33,501 nt of DNA from WLWS01 sp047638675. Its GTDB lineage: Bacteria > Pseudomonadota > Gammaproteobacteria > Eutrophobiales > Eutrophobiaceae. The DNA lies in contig JBLIML010000020.1 of the NCBI GenBank assembly GCA_047638675.1, forward strand, positions 1 through 33,501, written 5' to 3'. Both the position numbers and the translations under genes were made by a program. Positions within the stretch are counted from its first letter, which is position 1, and each line of letters begins with the position of its first letter. The notes beneath the pieces are model-generated. The model worked only from the letters and a program-made list of their open reading frames with translations, was not told the DNA's origin and made no database searches. This document shows positions 23,704 to 31,944 of the stretch, piece after piece.

Positions 23704-24027
23704 TCATCGTTCCAGGTGTTGGAGTTTGTCTGTAACATCTTTCCAATCATCAGCGTCAGCTGGCGCGGCCTTCATTTCATTGATAACCGGCCAAAGTTTG
23801 GACAGTTCGCTGTTTAGTTCTACATATTGTTGCTGATCCTCAGACGCATCGTCTTCTGACATGATGGCCTCTACAGGACATTCAGGCTCACATAATGTGC
23901 AATCAATACACTCATCAGGATCAATTACCAGCATATTGGGACCTTCGTGAAAACAATCGACCGGACACACTTCAACGCAGTCCGTGTACTTACATTTTAT
24001 GCAGTTGTCTATAACAATAAATGGCAT
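23704..24027 (-). CDS. fdxA: Seven-iron ferredoxin [3Fe-4S][4Fe-4S], FdxA type
   Basis: A 107-residue soluble electron carrier. The N-terminal cluster motif is C-I-K-C-K-Y-T-D-C-V-E-V-C-P-V-D-C (from residue 9), and the second is C-I-D-C-T-L-C-E-P-E-C-P. The first has the extra residues between cysteines that typify 7Fe ferredoxins. The C-terminal ~50 residues form the usual acidic extension of the Azotobacter/Pseudomonas FdxA group. In many gammaproteobacteria fdxA lies next to mutS; here an ABC-2 transporter pair sits between them. The start codon is followed by the canonical P-F-I-V. It is probably transcribed from the 102-base gap upstream. Its redox partner is not evident in the window. 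Confidence 0.96.
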   Translation of the reverse strand: MPFIVIDNCIKCKYTDCVEVCPVDCFHEGPNMLVIDPDECIDCTLCEPECPVEAIMSEDDASEDQQQYVELNSELSKLWPVINEMKAAPADADDWKDVTDKLQHLER

Positions 24028-24129
24028 TGTAGTTTACCTGTTAATTTCTCATGTGAATAAATGACTGAATCATACCGGTTTCCGAGCGAATGAAAAAGAA
24101 GGAATTAAATAATTCTAAGAACGCGGCCT

Positions 24130-25056
24130 TCATTTGTTGTCAACCAGATCCATCATGCCATCGATCAAGGTCTTTCCGCGACTGAGGTCTGTGATGACAT
24201 AGTTCTTATCCATAATCAGGCGCTGTACCTGTATTTGCAGCTCATCAATGTTGCCGTCGCCCAGATCCAGTGTTATTTTTTCCTGTTCTCTTTTGACCTG
24301 TGAAACGGCTCTCACCTCAGGTATCAGCATGAATGCACTTAGCAGATCTGAATCTGGTTCACGATTGAGGGTGAGATTGAGTTTGTTTTCCTTATTTGCC
24401 AGCTCTGAAATGGGCTTGGAGGCGATGAGTTTGCCCTTGTCGAGTATGATCACTGAAGAACAAATATCTTCGATTTCATAGAGATTGTGGGAGCTGATAA
24501 TAAAGGCAGACTCCCCGGATAATTTGCGAATTAGCGCTCTGACATCATTTGCTACAACCGGATCGAGTCCGGCGGTGGGTTCGTCAAGTATGACCAACTG
24601 TGGTTTTCCAAGAAAGGCCTGGACAATACCGAGACGTTTGCGCTGTCCATAACTCAAGCTTTCGGGATATTTTTCAGCGACACTTGCATCACCTAATTCA
24701 GAAAGCAAATCGATAACCGCTTTTTTGGCGTCTAATTTGGTCATTCCCTGGAGTCGGGCAAAAAGTACTAGCTGTTTACTGACCGGAATGCCTTTTTTGA
24801 AAGTTGCATCTTGAGGCAAAATGCTGAGTTTACCGGTTGTTGCGATGCTATCCGGTGTTTCTCCGAGTATGGATAGTGAACCTGTAGTCGCTCGTAAGGC
24901 ACCAGAAAGAATGGATAGAAGAGTGGTTTTGCCAGCGCCATTTTTACCCACTAGTCCTATAGCTGCGGGATGTTCAATTTTCAAATTGATATTGGCAAGC
25001 GCTACTGTCGAGCCAAAGCGCTTACCCAGGTCGATGATTTCAAGAAGAGCAGACAT
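24130..25056 (-). CDS. ABC-2 type transporter, ATP-binding subunit
   Basis: A 308-residue ABC ATPase. Motifs are Walker A G-K-N-G-A-G-K-T-T (37-45), the Q-loop L-P-Q-D (about 76-79), signature L-S-Y-G-Q-R-K-R-L (Tyr replaces the first Gly of LSGGQ, as in several ABC-2 exporters), Walker B L-V-I-L-D-E-P-T-A-G-L-D-P, and the H-loop S-S-H-N-L-Y-E-I-E. The C-terminal ~85 residues form the accessory domain common in CcmA/NatA-like exporters. It begins 11 bases after the permease gene, so the two form one exporter operon. The substrate is not predictable from sequence. The D-loop and switch residues are intact, so it should be active. Confidence 0.94.
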   Translation of the reverse strand: MSALLEIIDLGKRFGSTVALANINLKIEHPAAIGLVGKNGAGKTTLLSILSGALRATTGSLSILGETPDSIATTGKLSILPQDATFKKGIPVSKQLVLFARLQGMTKLDAKKAVIDLLSELGDASVAEKYPESLSYGQRKRLGIVQAFLGKPQLVILDEPTAGLDPVVANDVRALIRKLSGESAFIISSHNLYEIEDICSSVIILDKGKLIASKPISELANKENKLNLTLNREPDSDLLSAFMLIPEVRAVSQVKREQEKITLDLGDGNIDELQIQVQRLIMDKNYVITDLSRGKTLIDGMMDLVDNK

Positions 25057-25067
25057 GGATTTCGGTT

Positions 25068-25877
25068 TTATAAATTGCGCCGATTGAAAATTTGGAATGC
25101 GATACCTGCATAAACAAGGACATAAACAGGCAATATCGCTAATGCCATATAGAAATCACCGGTGTCCAGTTCAATCAGATAATCCATGACACCGTTAGCG
25201 AGGAGGTAAGCGACGATACTTTTTTGCGCTGTGAATTTAGCAAAAAACTTGAATAACACAATTAATCCGCAAGCTAACATTCCGAGAAAGAGTGCGGCAA
25301 GCGTGGATCTCACTAATGTTGAAATAAGGGACATAAAAGCAATAAATGTCAGGGAGTAGAGCATCAGTGTCAAATACACCCGGACAGAATAAATTAGGAC
25401 ATCAGTTGCAGCATAACCATCATTGTGCATAGAAATAATGGCGCATATTCCGGCAACGATAAGGTAGCTGCCAGCTATTAGACAAAATGCGCTTAGAAAG
25501 CGGGCCAGGAAAATTTCCATACGCTTACAGCGTGCAACAAGAAATCGGAAAAAACCGCTGCCAAAATCACTGGAAAACTGATCATAGCCGCCCAGTACGA
25601 CAAAGAACGGAATCGAGGTCAAAGATATAATATAAAACAGCGAAACACTGGGAGGATGGTCAATAAAAAGGTTCAATGCGCCATCTGTGCCATAAATTGC
25701 ACTGGTGGCCATGATGCCCTCCTGCGATTGCAGTATGTCGAGCACGCCTTTATTAATCTGGTAGAAGATTAAATACCACCAGAGCGAGAACGGCACGAGA
25801 AACACCCAGCCTTTTAGGCGAGTCAGGGAATAGTAAAGATCAAAACGTAGTAGTAGGACGATTCGTTGCCAGTTCAT
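25068..25877 (-). CDS. ABC-2 type transporter, permease subunit
   Basis: A 269-residue integral membrane protein with about six membrane segments (about 24-42, 78-97, 122-146, 165-188, 193-212, 242-262). The first extracytoplasmic loop (about 45-77) is the largest, and after the second helix comes G-G-Y-D-Q-F-S-S-D-F-G-S-G-F-F-R-F-L-V-A-R, resembling the E-R-x-x-G-T-x-x-x-L-L-x-x-P amphipathic segment of ABC-2 permeases. It would be partnered by the ATPase encoded just downstream. It lies 141 bases after mutS, and an 18-base near-palindrome in that gap may regulate it. No close family or substrate is recognised. Confidence 0.87.
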   Translation of the reverse strand: MNWQRIVLLLRFDLYYSLTRLKGWVFLVPFSLWWYLIFYQINKGVLDILQSQEGIMATSAIYGTDGALNLFIDHPPSVSLFYIISLTSIPFFVVLGGYDQFSSDFGSGFFRFLVARCKRMEIFLARFLSAFCLIAGSYLIVAGICAIISMHNDGYAATDVLIYSVRVYLTLMLYSLTFIAFMSLISTLVRSTLAALFLGMLACGLIVLFKFFAKFTAQKSIVAYLLANGVMDYLIELDTGDFYMALAILPVYVLVYAGIAFQIFNRRNL

Positions 25878-25899
25878 TTTTGTTGACTATGTGCCAGGT

Positions 25900-25917
25900 G
25901 CCTGAGAATTCGCAGGC
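25900..25917. repeat. 18-base near-perfect palindrome upstream of the ABC transporter genes
   Basis: GCCTGAGAATTCGCAGGC reads the same on both strands except for one mismatched pair. It lies 23 bases upstream of the permease start, in the 141-base gap after mutS. It could be an operator for a dimeric regulator or a hairpin at the mutS 3' end, but no T tract follows it on the - strand, so an operator is slightly favoured. Confidence 0.4.
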
Positions 25918-26018
25918 GAATATACCTGTAGAGTTGTACGTGAAATTTATGACAGGCAAGTATACCGAATTTAATCAACACATGCCGTTTTGCTGGATAA
26001 GCGAGACACCAAAAACAC

Positions 26019-28577
26019 TTAGTCAAACTTCGATTTCAGTTCGTACAGTGCATCGTGTGCCTGTCGTGGCGTCATCTCATCAGGATTCAAGGCCTGCAGC
26101 GCCTGTGATAAGGGATGAGGTGTATTGAAAAGATCGTTTTGTGGAGTTGGCGGAGAGACACCTATCTTGCTTGCTTCCAGGCTACTCAAATGTTTCCTGG
26201 CGTGGTCGATTATGCTTTCGGGTATTCCTGCTAATTGGGCGACCTGCAATCCGTAACTCCGATTTGCCGGGCCGTCCTTCACTGCGTGCATAAAAACAAT
26301 TTGCTCGCCGTGTTCCACAGCATCAAGATGGACGTTCACCACTGACTCGCTTTGCTCGGGTAATGCGGTTAACTCAAAGTAGTGGGTAGCGAACATGGTA
26401 TAAGCGCGAACTTGTTCAGCAAGAAAAGTGGCACAGGCCCAGGCCAGCGCAAGACCGTCATAAGTACTGGTACCTCTGCCGATCTCATCCATCAGCACCA
26501 GGCTGTTACGTGTGGCGTTGTTCACTATGTTGGCCGTTTCAGTCATTTCCACCATGAAGGTTGAATGTCCGCGAGCCAGATTATCGCCAGCGCCGATGCG
26601 TGTGAAGATTCTATCAATGGGGCCAATGGTCGCCTGTTCTGCGGGAACGAAACTGCCGATGTGAGCGAGGATGATAATAAGTGCGGTTTGTCGCATATAG
26701 GTTGATTTACCACCCATGTTAGGCCCGGTAATGATGAGCATGCGTCTTTCGTCATGCATAATTGTGTCGTTTGCAATAAAGGCTTCAGTCTGTACCTGCT
26801 CCACCACGAGATGGCGTCCGCCACGAATATCAATGCCAGCCAGCTCAGAAAACTCTGGTTTGCTTAAATTCAATGTCTCGGCGCGTTCGGCGAAGCAAGT
26901 CAGTAAATCAACCTCAGCAATAGCACTGGCGGTAAGTTGAAGTGGCGCGAGATCTTCACAAATACGATCCAGTACCAAATCATAGAGCATTTTTTCCCTT
27001 GCAAGCGCCTTACTTTTTGCACTAAGCACCTTGTCTTCAAAGGATTTTAATTCTTCCGTGATGAAACGTTCCGTTGATTTTAGTGTTTGTCGGCGATGGT
27101 AGTCAGTAGGTACTTTGTCACTTTGATGACGGCTGATCTCAATGTAATAACCATGCACGCGGTTATAACCCACTTTAAGATTTCCCAATCCAGTGCGTTG
27201 TTTTTCTTTCTCTTCCAGATCCAGAAGAAATTGATTGGCGTCCGTGCTCATGGCAGTCAATTCGTCCAGTTCCTGATCGAAGCCCCTGGCGATCATGCCG
27301 CCGTCACGGATAGTAACAGGTGGCGATTCGACCAGAGCAGTAATTAAATATTGATATAGATCCGGGAAATCACTGATCAGAGTCAGTAGACTTTGAAGTT
27401 GCGGACTATCGGTGTCTGCCAATTGTTTGCGCAAGCCTGGTAGTTCCCCAAGTGAAGTGCGCAACTGTACCAGGTCGCGTGGTCTGGCGGATTTGAAACT
27501 GACGCGGGTCAATATACGTTCTATGTCGTTAACTGCACGCAGACAAGACTGGATTTCGATAAAGCGTCGATTATGCAGCAGGTTGGCTACGGCACTGTGG
27601 CGTAAACGCAATGTCTGATGGTCTCGTATGGGTTGCTGTATCCATCGACGTAACAGGCGACTTCCCATGGAGGTGGCCGTGTTGTCCATGATCTGCAATA
27701 AAGAGTGTGCCCTCTGGCCAGATAAGTCGTGTTGAAGCTCAAGGTTACGCTGACTAATCGCATCAAGAATAATGCAATCGTCGGACTGTTCTATTTTCAG
27801 GGCCTGCAGATGCAGCAGACTGGCACATTGTGTTTCTTCCGCATAGTCGAGCAGGGCACCTGCCGCGGTAATAGCCAGGAACTTGTCGTCACAGCCAAAA
27901 CCTGAGAGATCTTTTACGCCATATTGTTTTTTGAGTCTTTCCCTTGCAACGCCTTGATCGAAACGCCAGGGTGGTCGGCTGGTGACACTTTTATAGTTAC
28001 TCTCCAGCCAGACCTTTTGCACGCTATCTTCACTAATGAGAATTTCCGCCGGGTTCAGTCGACGGAGTTCACTTTCCAATGTTTCATGGTCGCGGAATTG
28101 CATGACGCTAAAACGGCCACTTGAAAGATCCAGAATCGCAAGCCCGTAGTGCTCTTTGCTTTGATGCACAGCGACCAGTAGATTGTCTGCTCGCTCATCG
28201 AGAAATGCTTCATCGGTAATGGTGCCCGGTGTAACAATTCGGGCAATTTGTCGTTCAACAGGGCCCTTGCTTGTCGCGGGATCGCCAATTTGTTCGCAAA
28301 TAACAACGGACTCACCAAGGCGTACCAGTTTTGCCAGATAATTATCTACGGCATGATAAGGCACCCCTGCCATGGGGATGGGATCGCCTGAAGATTTTCC
28401 GCGGGCGGTGAGAGCGATATCCAGCAAGCGAGCCGCTTTTTTGGCATCGTCATAAAACATTTCATAAAAATCACCCATACGAAAAAACAGAAGACTGTCC
28501 GGGTGCAGCGCTTTGAAGCCAAGATATTGCTGCATGACCGGTGTGTGCTCACTTGCCTGAACAGTTTGCGAACGCAT
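26019..28577 (-). CDS. mutS: DNA mismatch repair protein MutS
   Basis: MutS recognises base mismatches and small loops and recruits MutL. The 852-residue length matches E. coli MutS (853). The mismatch-intercalating motif G-D-F-Y-E-M-F (Phe37 and Glu39) is in the N-terminal domain. The connector, lever and clamp regions follow, with the R-x-x-x-G-S-R-L-L-R-R-W core signature near 300. The ATPase has Walker A G-P-N-M-G-G-K-S-T (about 617-625), Walker B L-V-L-M-D-E-I-G-R-G-T-S-T and the following T-H-Y-F. The C-terminal helix-turn-helix and tail are present. The gene begins on the base after the stop codon of a tadE-like gene (28578), a zero-base junction that implies co-transcription with the Tad operon. 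Confidence 0.98.
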   Translation of the reverse strand: MRSQTVQASEHTPVMQQYLGFKALHPDSLLFFRMGDFYEMFYDDAKKAARLLDIALTARGKSSGDPIPMAGVPYHAVDNYLAKLVRLGESVVICEQIGDPATSKGPVERQIARIVTPGTITDEAFLDERADNLLVAVHQSKEHYGLAILDLSSGRFSVMQFRDHETLESELRRLNPAEILISEDSVQKVWLESNYKSVTSRPPWRFDQGVARERLKKQYGVKDLSGFGCDDKFLAITAAGALLDYAEETQCASLLHLQALKIEQSDDCIILDAISQRNLELQHDLSGQRAHSLLQIMDNTATSMGSRLLRRWIQQPIRDHQTLRLRHSAVANLLHNRRFIEIQSCLRAVNDIERILTRVSFKSARPRDLVQLRTSLGELPGLRKQLADTDSPQLQSLLTLISDFPDLYQYLITALVESPPVTIRDGGMIARGFDQELDELTAMSTDANQFLLDLEEKEKQRTGLGNLKVGYNRVHGYYIEISRHQSDKVPTDYHRRQTLKSTERFITEELKSFEDKVLSAKSKALAREKMLYDLVLDRICEDLAPLQLTASAIAEVDLLTCFAERAETLNLSKPEFSELAGIDIRGGRHLVVEQVQTEAFIANDTIMHDERRMLIITGPNMGGKSTYMRQTALIIILAHIGSFVPAEQATIGPIDRIFTRIGAGDNLARGHSTFMVEMTETANIVNNATRNSLVLMDEIGRGTSTYDGLALAWACATFLAEQVRAYTMFATHYFELTALPEQSESVVNVHLDAVEHGEQIVFMHAVKDGPANRSYGLQVAQLAGIPESIIDHARKHLSSLEASKIGVSPPTPQNDLFNTPHPLSQALQALNPDEMTPRQAHDALYELKSKFD

Positions 28578-29342
28578 TTACGGGCTCTCAAGTACCGCGA
28601 AGGTTTGCATACGGATAATTCCCTGGGAATACAGAACAATACTGAGACGGCCAGAATGAGTTGGGTTTCGAATACAACTATAGGCAAATGTACCAAACGT
28701 TGGTGGCCCAAAGAAACCCGGTGGTGCAGAATCATCTGTCCACCAGCGGCCAAAATTTGCATCCGCCGCGGGTGCCGCTCCCGGACCATAGCGTTGCATG
28801 GCCCAGATAATTCTATTCACAAAAGGTACTATCAACTCGTAACAGTAGCCAATGTGTACCTTTAACAGATTGGCATCCTGCAACGATTGGTCGCCGAGTA
28901 GCTGTGAATCGCGATACATTAGATTGTCGTTAGGGATTATCGTACGGACACCATCGGCGACGTCATCACCATCTAAATCCACGTCAGAATTATAGCCATG
29001 ATTAGTAAAAGACAGGGGACTGGGGTTAATCAGTTTGATATTCACATAACCATCTATAATTTGCTGACGTACGACCTTACGGCCATCAATATAAGCATCT
29101 GAATTTGCTTCGTGTGTGTATTGGGCTGCCATTGCACTGGCGAAACCGTTTTGCATGGCAACCATTTGGGCATTCTTCAGGCTACCGGCGCGCGCCGCTT
29201 CAAAGGCCGCATAATTGAGGGTGATCTTGGTCTGGTAGATTAAGGCAAACTGCAAAGTGCCCAGCAGGAGCGTCAATAAGATTGGTAAAACAATGAGAAA
29301 TTCAACCATTGCCTGACCAGGGGATTTATTGCAGGAGCTCAT
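28578..29342 (-). CDS. tadE: TadE-like pseudopilin / pilus assembly protein
   Basis: A 254-residue protein with the TadE signature near its N-terminus: G-Q-A-M-V-E-F-L-I-V-L-P-I-L-L-T-L-L-L-G (8-27), where the Glu after the Met-Val and the following hydrophobic helix resemble the type IV prepilin-like cleavage region. The Y-x-x-x-x-x-x-x-A-A-F-E-A-A-R-A-G segment after the helix is also typical. The C-terminal domain (about 60-254) is extracytoplasmic and longer than in most TadE proteins (usually 130-180 residues in total); it contains Pro/Gly-rich loops and a D-V-D-L-D-G-D-D-V-A-D-G acidic stretch that could bind Ca2+. It is the last tad gene, four bases after the TadD-like gene, and directly abuts mutS. 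Confidence 0.87.
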   Translation of the reverse strand: MSSCNKSPGQAMVEFLIVLPILLTLLLGTLQFALIYQTKITLNYAAFEAARAGSLKNAQMVAMQNGFASAMAAQYTHEANSDAYIDGRKVVRQQIIDGYVNIKLINPSPLSFTNHGYNSDVDLDGDDVADGVRTIIPNDNLMYRDSQLLGDQSLQDANLLKVHIGYCYELIVPFVNRIIWAMQRYGPGAAPAADANFGRWWTDDSAPPGFFGPPTFGTFAYSCIRNPTHSGRLSIVLYSQGIIRMQTFAVLESP

Positions 29343-29346
29343 GATT

Positions 29347-29826
29347 TCACTCGTCAGAATTATCGCCTTTTATCAAATCAAGTATTCCATCAAAGGCCAC
29401 TTTACTACGCTTATGCAAAGGATGAGATGGATCCGTATAGATCTGCATTTCATTAAAACTGCTGGCGGCCTGTTTTAGCTGGACGATAGCCATATTATAC
29501 CAGGCATTGGCATAGCTCTGGTCACGTATCAATACTTCTTTGTAAGCAAGGATCGCGGCATCAAGACGTTTTGTGCGTGCATAAATATTACCCAGGCGGA
29601 ACCACGGCAATATTTCCTTTGGCACTTCGCGCACCAGTTGGCTGTAATGTTTCTCGCTCTCTACCGTATCACCGCGCTCGTAGGCTGCGGAGGCTAGCTT
29701 ATCGATTTCGAGGACATCAACTTTAACAGTTTCTTCGTCCTTTTTTGTCTGCGTCATATTGCAGGCCGATAAAACAAGGCAGATAAATAGAATAAAGGTA
29801 ATTTTATCTAACATTAGTTTACGCAT
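29347..29826 (-). CDS. tadD: TadD-like TPR lipoprotein
   Basis: A 159-residue TPR lipoprotein. From the ATG at 29826 it begins M-R-K-L-M-L-D-K, then a hydrophobic h-region and the lipobox L-S-A-C, so the mature protein would be acylated on Cys. The body carries TPR-like helices: A-A-Y-E-R-G-D-T-V-E-S-E-K-H-Y (about 45-59), W-F-R-L-G-N-I-Y-A-R-T-K-R-L-D-A-A-I and Y-A-N-A-W-Y-N-M-A-I-V-Q-L-K-Q-A. TadD lipoproteins help assemble or pilot the Tad secretin at the outer membrane. The chosen start overlaps the upstream DUF192 gene by eight bases; the frame is open further upstream to 29892, but that would bury the signal peptide. It lies four bases before tadE. Confidence 0.85.
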   Translation of the reverse strand: MRKLMLDKITFILFICLVLSACNMTQTKKDEETVKVDVLEIDKLASAAYERGDTVESEKHYSQLVREVPKEILPWFRLGNIYARTKRLDAAILAYKEVLIRDQSYANAWYNMAIVQLKQAASSFNEMQIYTDPSHPLHKRSKVAFDGILDLIKGDNSDE

Positions 29827-30172
29827 CGCGCCATTCAAGTTGCATACCTTTCGCCAACTGATGTTGTTCAAGAGAGCCTCCGAGTAATTCAAGCACCATA
29901 TGCGCAGAAGGGCAAGTCGACATACGCCAGGGGTTTAAAGTATGGACAGTTTTTACAATAGTCCAATGTTTGTCCAGGTACGCCAGATCAATGGAATATT
30001 TCATACCAATGGTATGAACCGAAGAACAAGGTTTAATCAGCAGGGCTTCCAATGCCTGCAAAGGCGGAGAACCCAACAGGCCGCGCATGCGTTCAAACAT
30101 AGTGGTGGTCAGACAGGCCTCGGAGATTATACAAACTTTATTATCAACCCGGTGCAAGCTACCACGGGTCAT
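29819..30172 (-). CDS. DUF192 family protein
   Basis: A 117-residue DUF192 protein. Diagnostic segments are the T-x-x-x-x-R-M-R-G-L-L-G near residue 25-32, L-L-I-K-P-C-S-S-V-H-T-I-G-M-K-Y-S-I-D-L (about 44-63, with the H-T-x-x-M and D-L core) and the C-terminal V-L-E-L-x-G-G turn. Many DUF192 proteins have a signal peptide, but none is seen here, so this one may be cytoplasmic. The biochemical function is unknown. It is translationally coupled on both sides: its start overlaps the tadC stop as ATGA (30169-30172) and its end overlaps the TadD-like lipoprotein start by eight bases. That placement argues that it belongs to the Tad operon. Confidence 0.92.
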   Translation of the reverse strand: MTRGSLHRVDNKVCIISEACLTTTMFERMRGLLGSPPLQALEALLIKPCSSVHTIGMKYSIDLAYLDKHWTIVKTVHTLNPWRMSTCPSAHMVLELLGGSLEQHQLAKGMQLEWRDA

Positions 30173-31050
30173 AAAATACCTTCTCCCAGGAACTTCATAA
30201 CGATGGGGAAACCCAGCACAATAAAGGTCACTGGAAAAATAAACATTATCAGGGGGCCTACCAGTTTAATTGGCGCTTCCATGGCCAGTTTTTCCGCCCG
30301 TTGGAAACGTTCATTGCGACGTTGTTCGGCCTGTACCCGTAAGACGGTTGCCAGAGAGGCGCCCATTTTTTCGGCCTGAACAATGGAACTGACAAAGCTG
30401 GTAACTTCACTGATATCCAGACGTTCAGCCATGCGTCTTAGTGACTCTGCGCGGGAGAGTCCTGAACGCAAATCACGTAGTACGATGCCAAATTCGTTTT
30501 TTAGAGGTCCAGGCGGTGCCTTTTCCATCGCTTGATCCAGTGCACCTTGTAAATTCAGACCTGCTTCAACACACATCGTGATGAAGTCCAGATAAACTGG
30601 CATCGCTCTGATGACGGCACCCTCACGCGCTTTACGCGTGTCGTTGAGCCAGATATCCGGAAAGAAGAAACCCACAATAGGCGCGATGACAAGAAAGACC
30701 GGTTGAAATTTGCCGATGGAGACCATCAGAATGAATGCAAAAACCGTTACCATAATGGCGGAGATTATGCGTAGTGCAATAAACTGTTCGGCAGTCATCA
30801 AATAGCTGACCCCGGTGCGCGATAGTCGCAGTTCTGTGTATTCAATATAATCGTAAGGGAGAAAGACACAAAAAAAGTTGGCGATGATTTGTATAAAGGG
30901 CCAAATCAGCCGCATTTTAAAGGAGAGAGGATCCATGTATTCACGAGTATCCTGATCGATCATGGCGTACAGACCAGCAAATCCCATGAGGCCCAGAAAT
31001 CCACAAAGACCTGCGGATAAAATAGTCGTCGGATAAAGGAGGGTATCCAT
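30169..31050 (-). CDS. tadC: Tad pilus inner-membrane platform protein TadC
   Basis: A 293-residue type II secretion F-family membrane protein. Hydrophobic segments lie at about residues 6-28, 45-62, 95-125 and 265-290. The cytoplasmic GSPII_F domain (about 150-260) shows P-V-Y-L-D-F-I-T-M-C-V-E-A-G-L-N-L-Q-G-A-L and G-L-S-R-A-E-S-L-R-R-M-A-E-R-L. TadB and TadC form the inner-membrane platform that couples the TadA/CpaF ATPase to pilin assembly. It follows tadB by 12 bases and overlaps the DUF192 gene by four. The C-terminal helix, with P-V-T-F-I-V-L-G-F-P, matches TadC rather than TadB. Confidence 0.93.
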   Translation of the reverse strand: MDTLLYPTTILSAGLCGFLGLMGFAGLYAMIDQDTREYMDPLSFKMRLIWPFIQIIANFFCVFLPYDYIEYTELRLSRTGVSYLMTAEQFIALRIISAIMVTVFAFILMVSIGKFQPVFLVIAPIVGFFFPDIWLNDTRKAREGAVIRAMPVYLDFITMCVEAGLNLQGALDQAMEKAPPGPLKNEFGIVLRDLRSGLSRAESLRRMAERLDISEVTSFVSSIVQAEKMGASLATVLRVQAEQRRNERFQRAEKLAMEAPIKLVGPLIMFIFPVTFIVLGFPIVMKFLGEGIL

Positions 31051-31062
31051 TATTTATTTTGC

Positions 31063-31944
31063 CTAGACATCAATACTGGTTATTTTTCTAATCATGACGT
31101 AGCCCAACAGTTCCATCACTACAATAATAGCCAGGACAATCCAGCCTACGGTAGTCGTCCAAAGTTTCTCCATTGCTTCAGGCTCAATAAAATTCAGTAA
31201 AACACCGAGTAATACAGGTAGACCGGTCATGACAATACCCTGGAGTTTTCCCTGGGCGGTGAGACTTTCTATCTTGCCTTCCATCATCGCCTTGCGACGC
31301 AGTGTCTCGCCAAGCGATTCCATGGTCTCGGCGATATTGCCGCCGACCTCCCGGTTGATACGCAATGCGGTGACCAGCATGGCGAAATCCTGAAGAGGAA
31401 TACGTTCCTCCATGCTTTTCAGAGATACTTCGAAATCCACCCCGATACGTTGCTCTTTGAGTAAGAGCTCAAACTCCTGAGAGATTGGTGCAGGTTGTTC
31501 TTTGACCAGACTTTCCATGGCGATATTGAGACTGGCGCCAGCGCGCATAGCACCTGAGATCATGGCCAGGGCATCAGGAAGTTGGCTTTCAAAACGTTTC
31601 AGTCTTTTCTTGCGCATGGATTTGTAAAACATGGAAGGCAGGAGGATGACAATGGCCAGCATGACCAGGCTGGCCGGAATATCCCGCGTTATTAACCAGA
31701 CCAGGGAGGGCAGAATGACCATGGCGACAATATTAAAAACAAACAGCTGATTCGGATCAACAAACAGGAACATGTCTGACATATTATTGCTTGCACTATC
31801 GGTGAAGGTGTTTTTGTAGCCTTCCATGGTGCTCTGGGCTTTATTTGCTAACACCAGCCACAGCAAAAATGTCATCAGGAATGCGGATGCAATCGTCAGA
31901 ACATAAGCGATTTCACCAGAGAGCGAATAAAGCAAATCCATCAT
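31063..31944 (-). CDS. tadB: Tad pilus inner-membrane platform protein TadB
   Basis: A 293-residue type II secretion F-family protein paired with TadC. Hydrophobic segments are at about 10-30, 70-88, 90-108, 235-256 and 265-286. The GSPII_F domain (about 120-230) has Q-L-P-D-A-L-A-M-I-S-G-A-M-R-A-G-A-S-L and R-I-N-R-E-V-G-G-N-I-A-E-T-M-E-S-L-G-E-T-L-R, highly typical of TadB. The start overlaps the stop of the ATPase gene by four bases (31941-31944), giving strict coupling. The equal lengths of TadB and TadC (293 residues each) are coincidental; their sequences differ. Confidence 0.93.
   Translation of the reverse strand: MMDLLYSLSGEIAYVLTIASAFLMTFLLWLVLANKAQSTMEGYKNTFTDSASNNMSDMFLFVDPNQLFVFNIVAMVILPSLVWLITRDIPASLVMLAIVILLPSMFYKSMRKKRLKRFESQLPDALAMISGAMRAGASLNIAMESLVKEQPAPISQEFELLLKEQRIGVDFEVSLKSMEERIPLQDFAMLVTALRINREVGGNIAETMESLGETLRRKAMMEGKIESLTAQGKLQGIVMTGLPVLLGVLLNFIEPEAMEKLWTTTVGWIVLAIIVVMELLGYVMIRKITSIDV

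Noticed and set aside
29827..29892. Upstream extension of the TadD-like lipoprotein
   Set aside because: It lies wholly within the DUF192 gene and would place 22 extra residues before the lipoprotein signal peptide.
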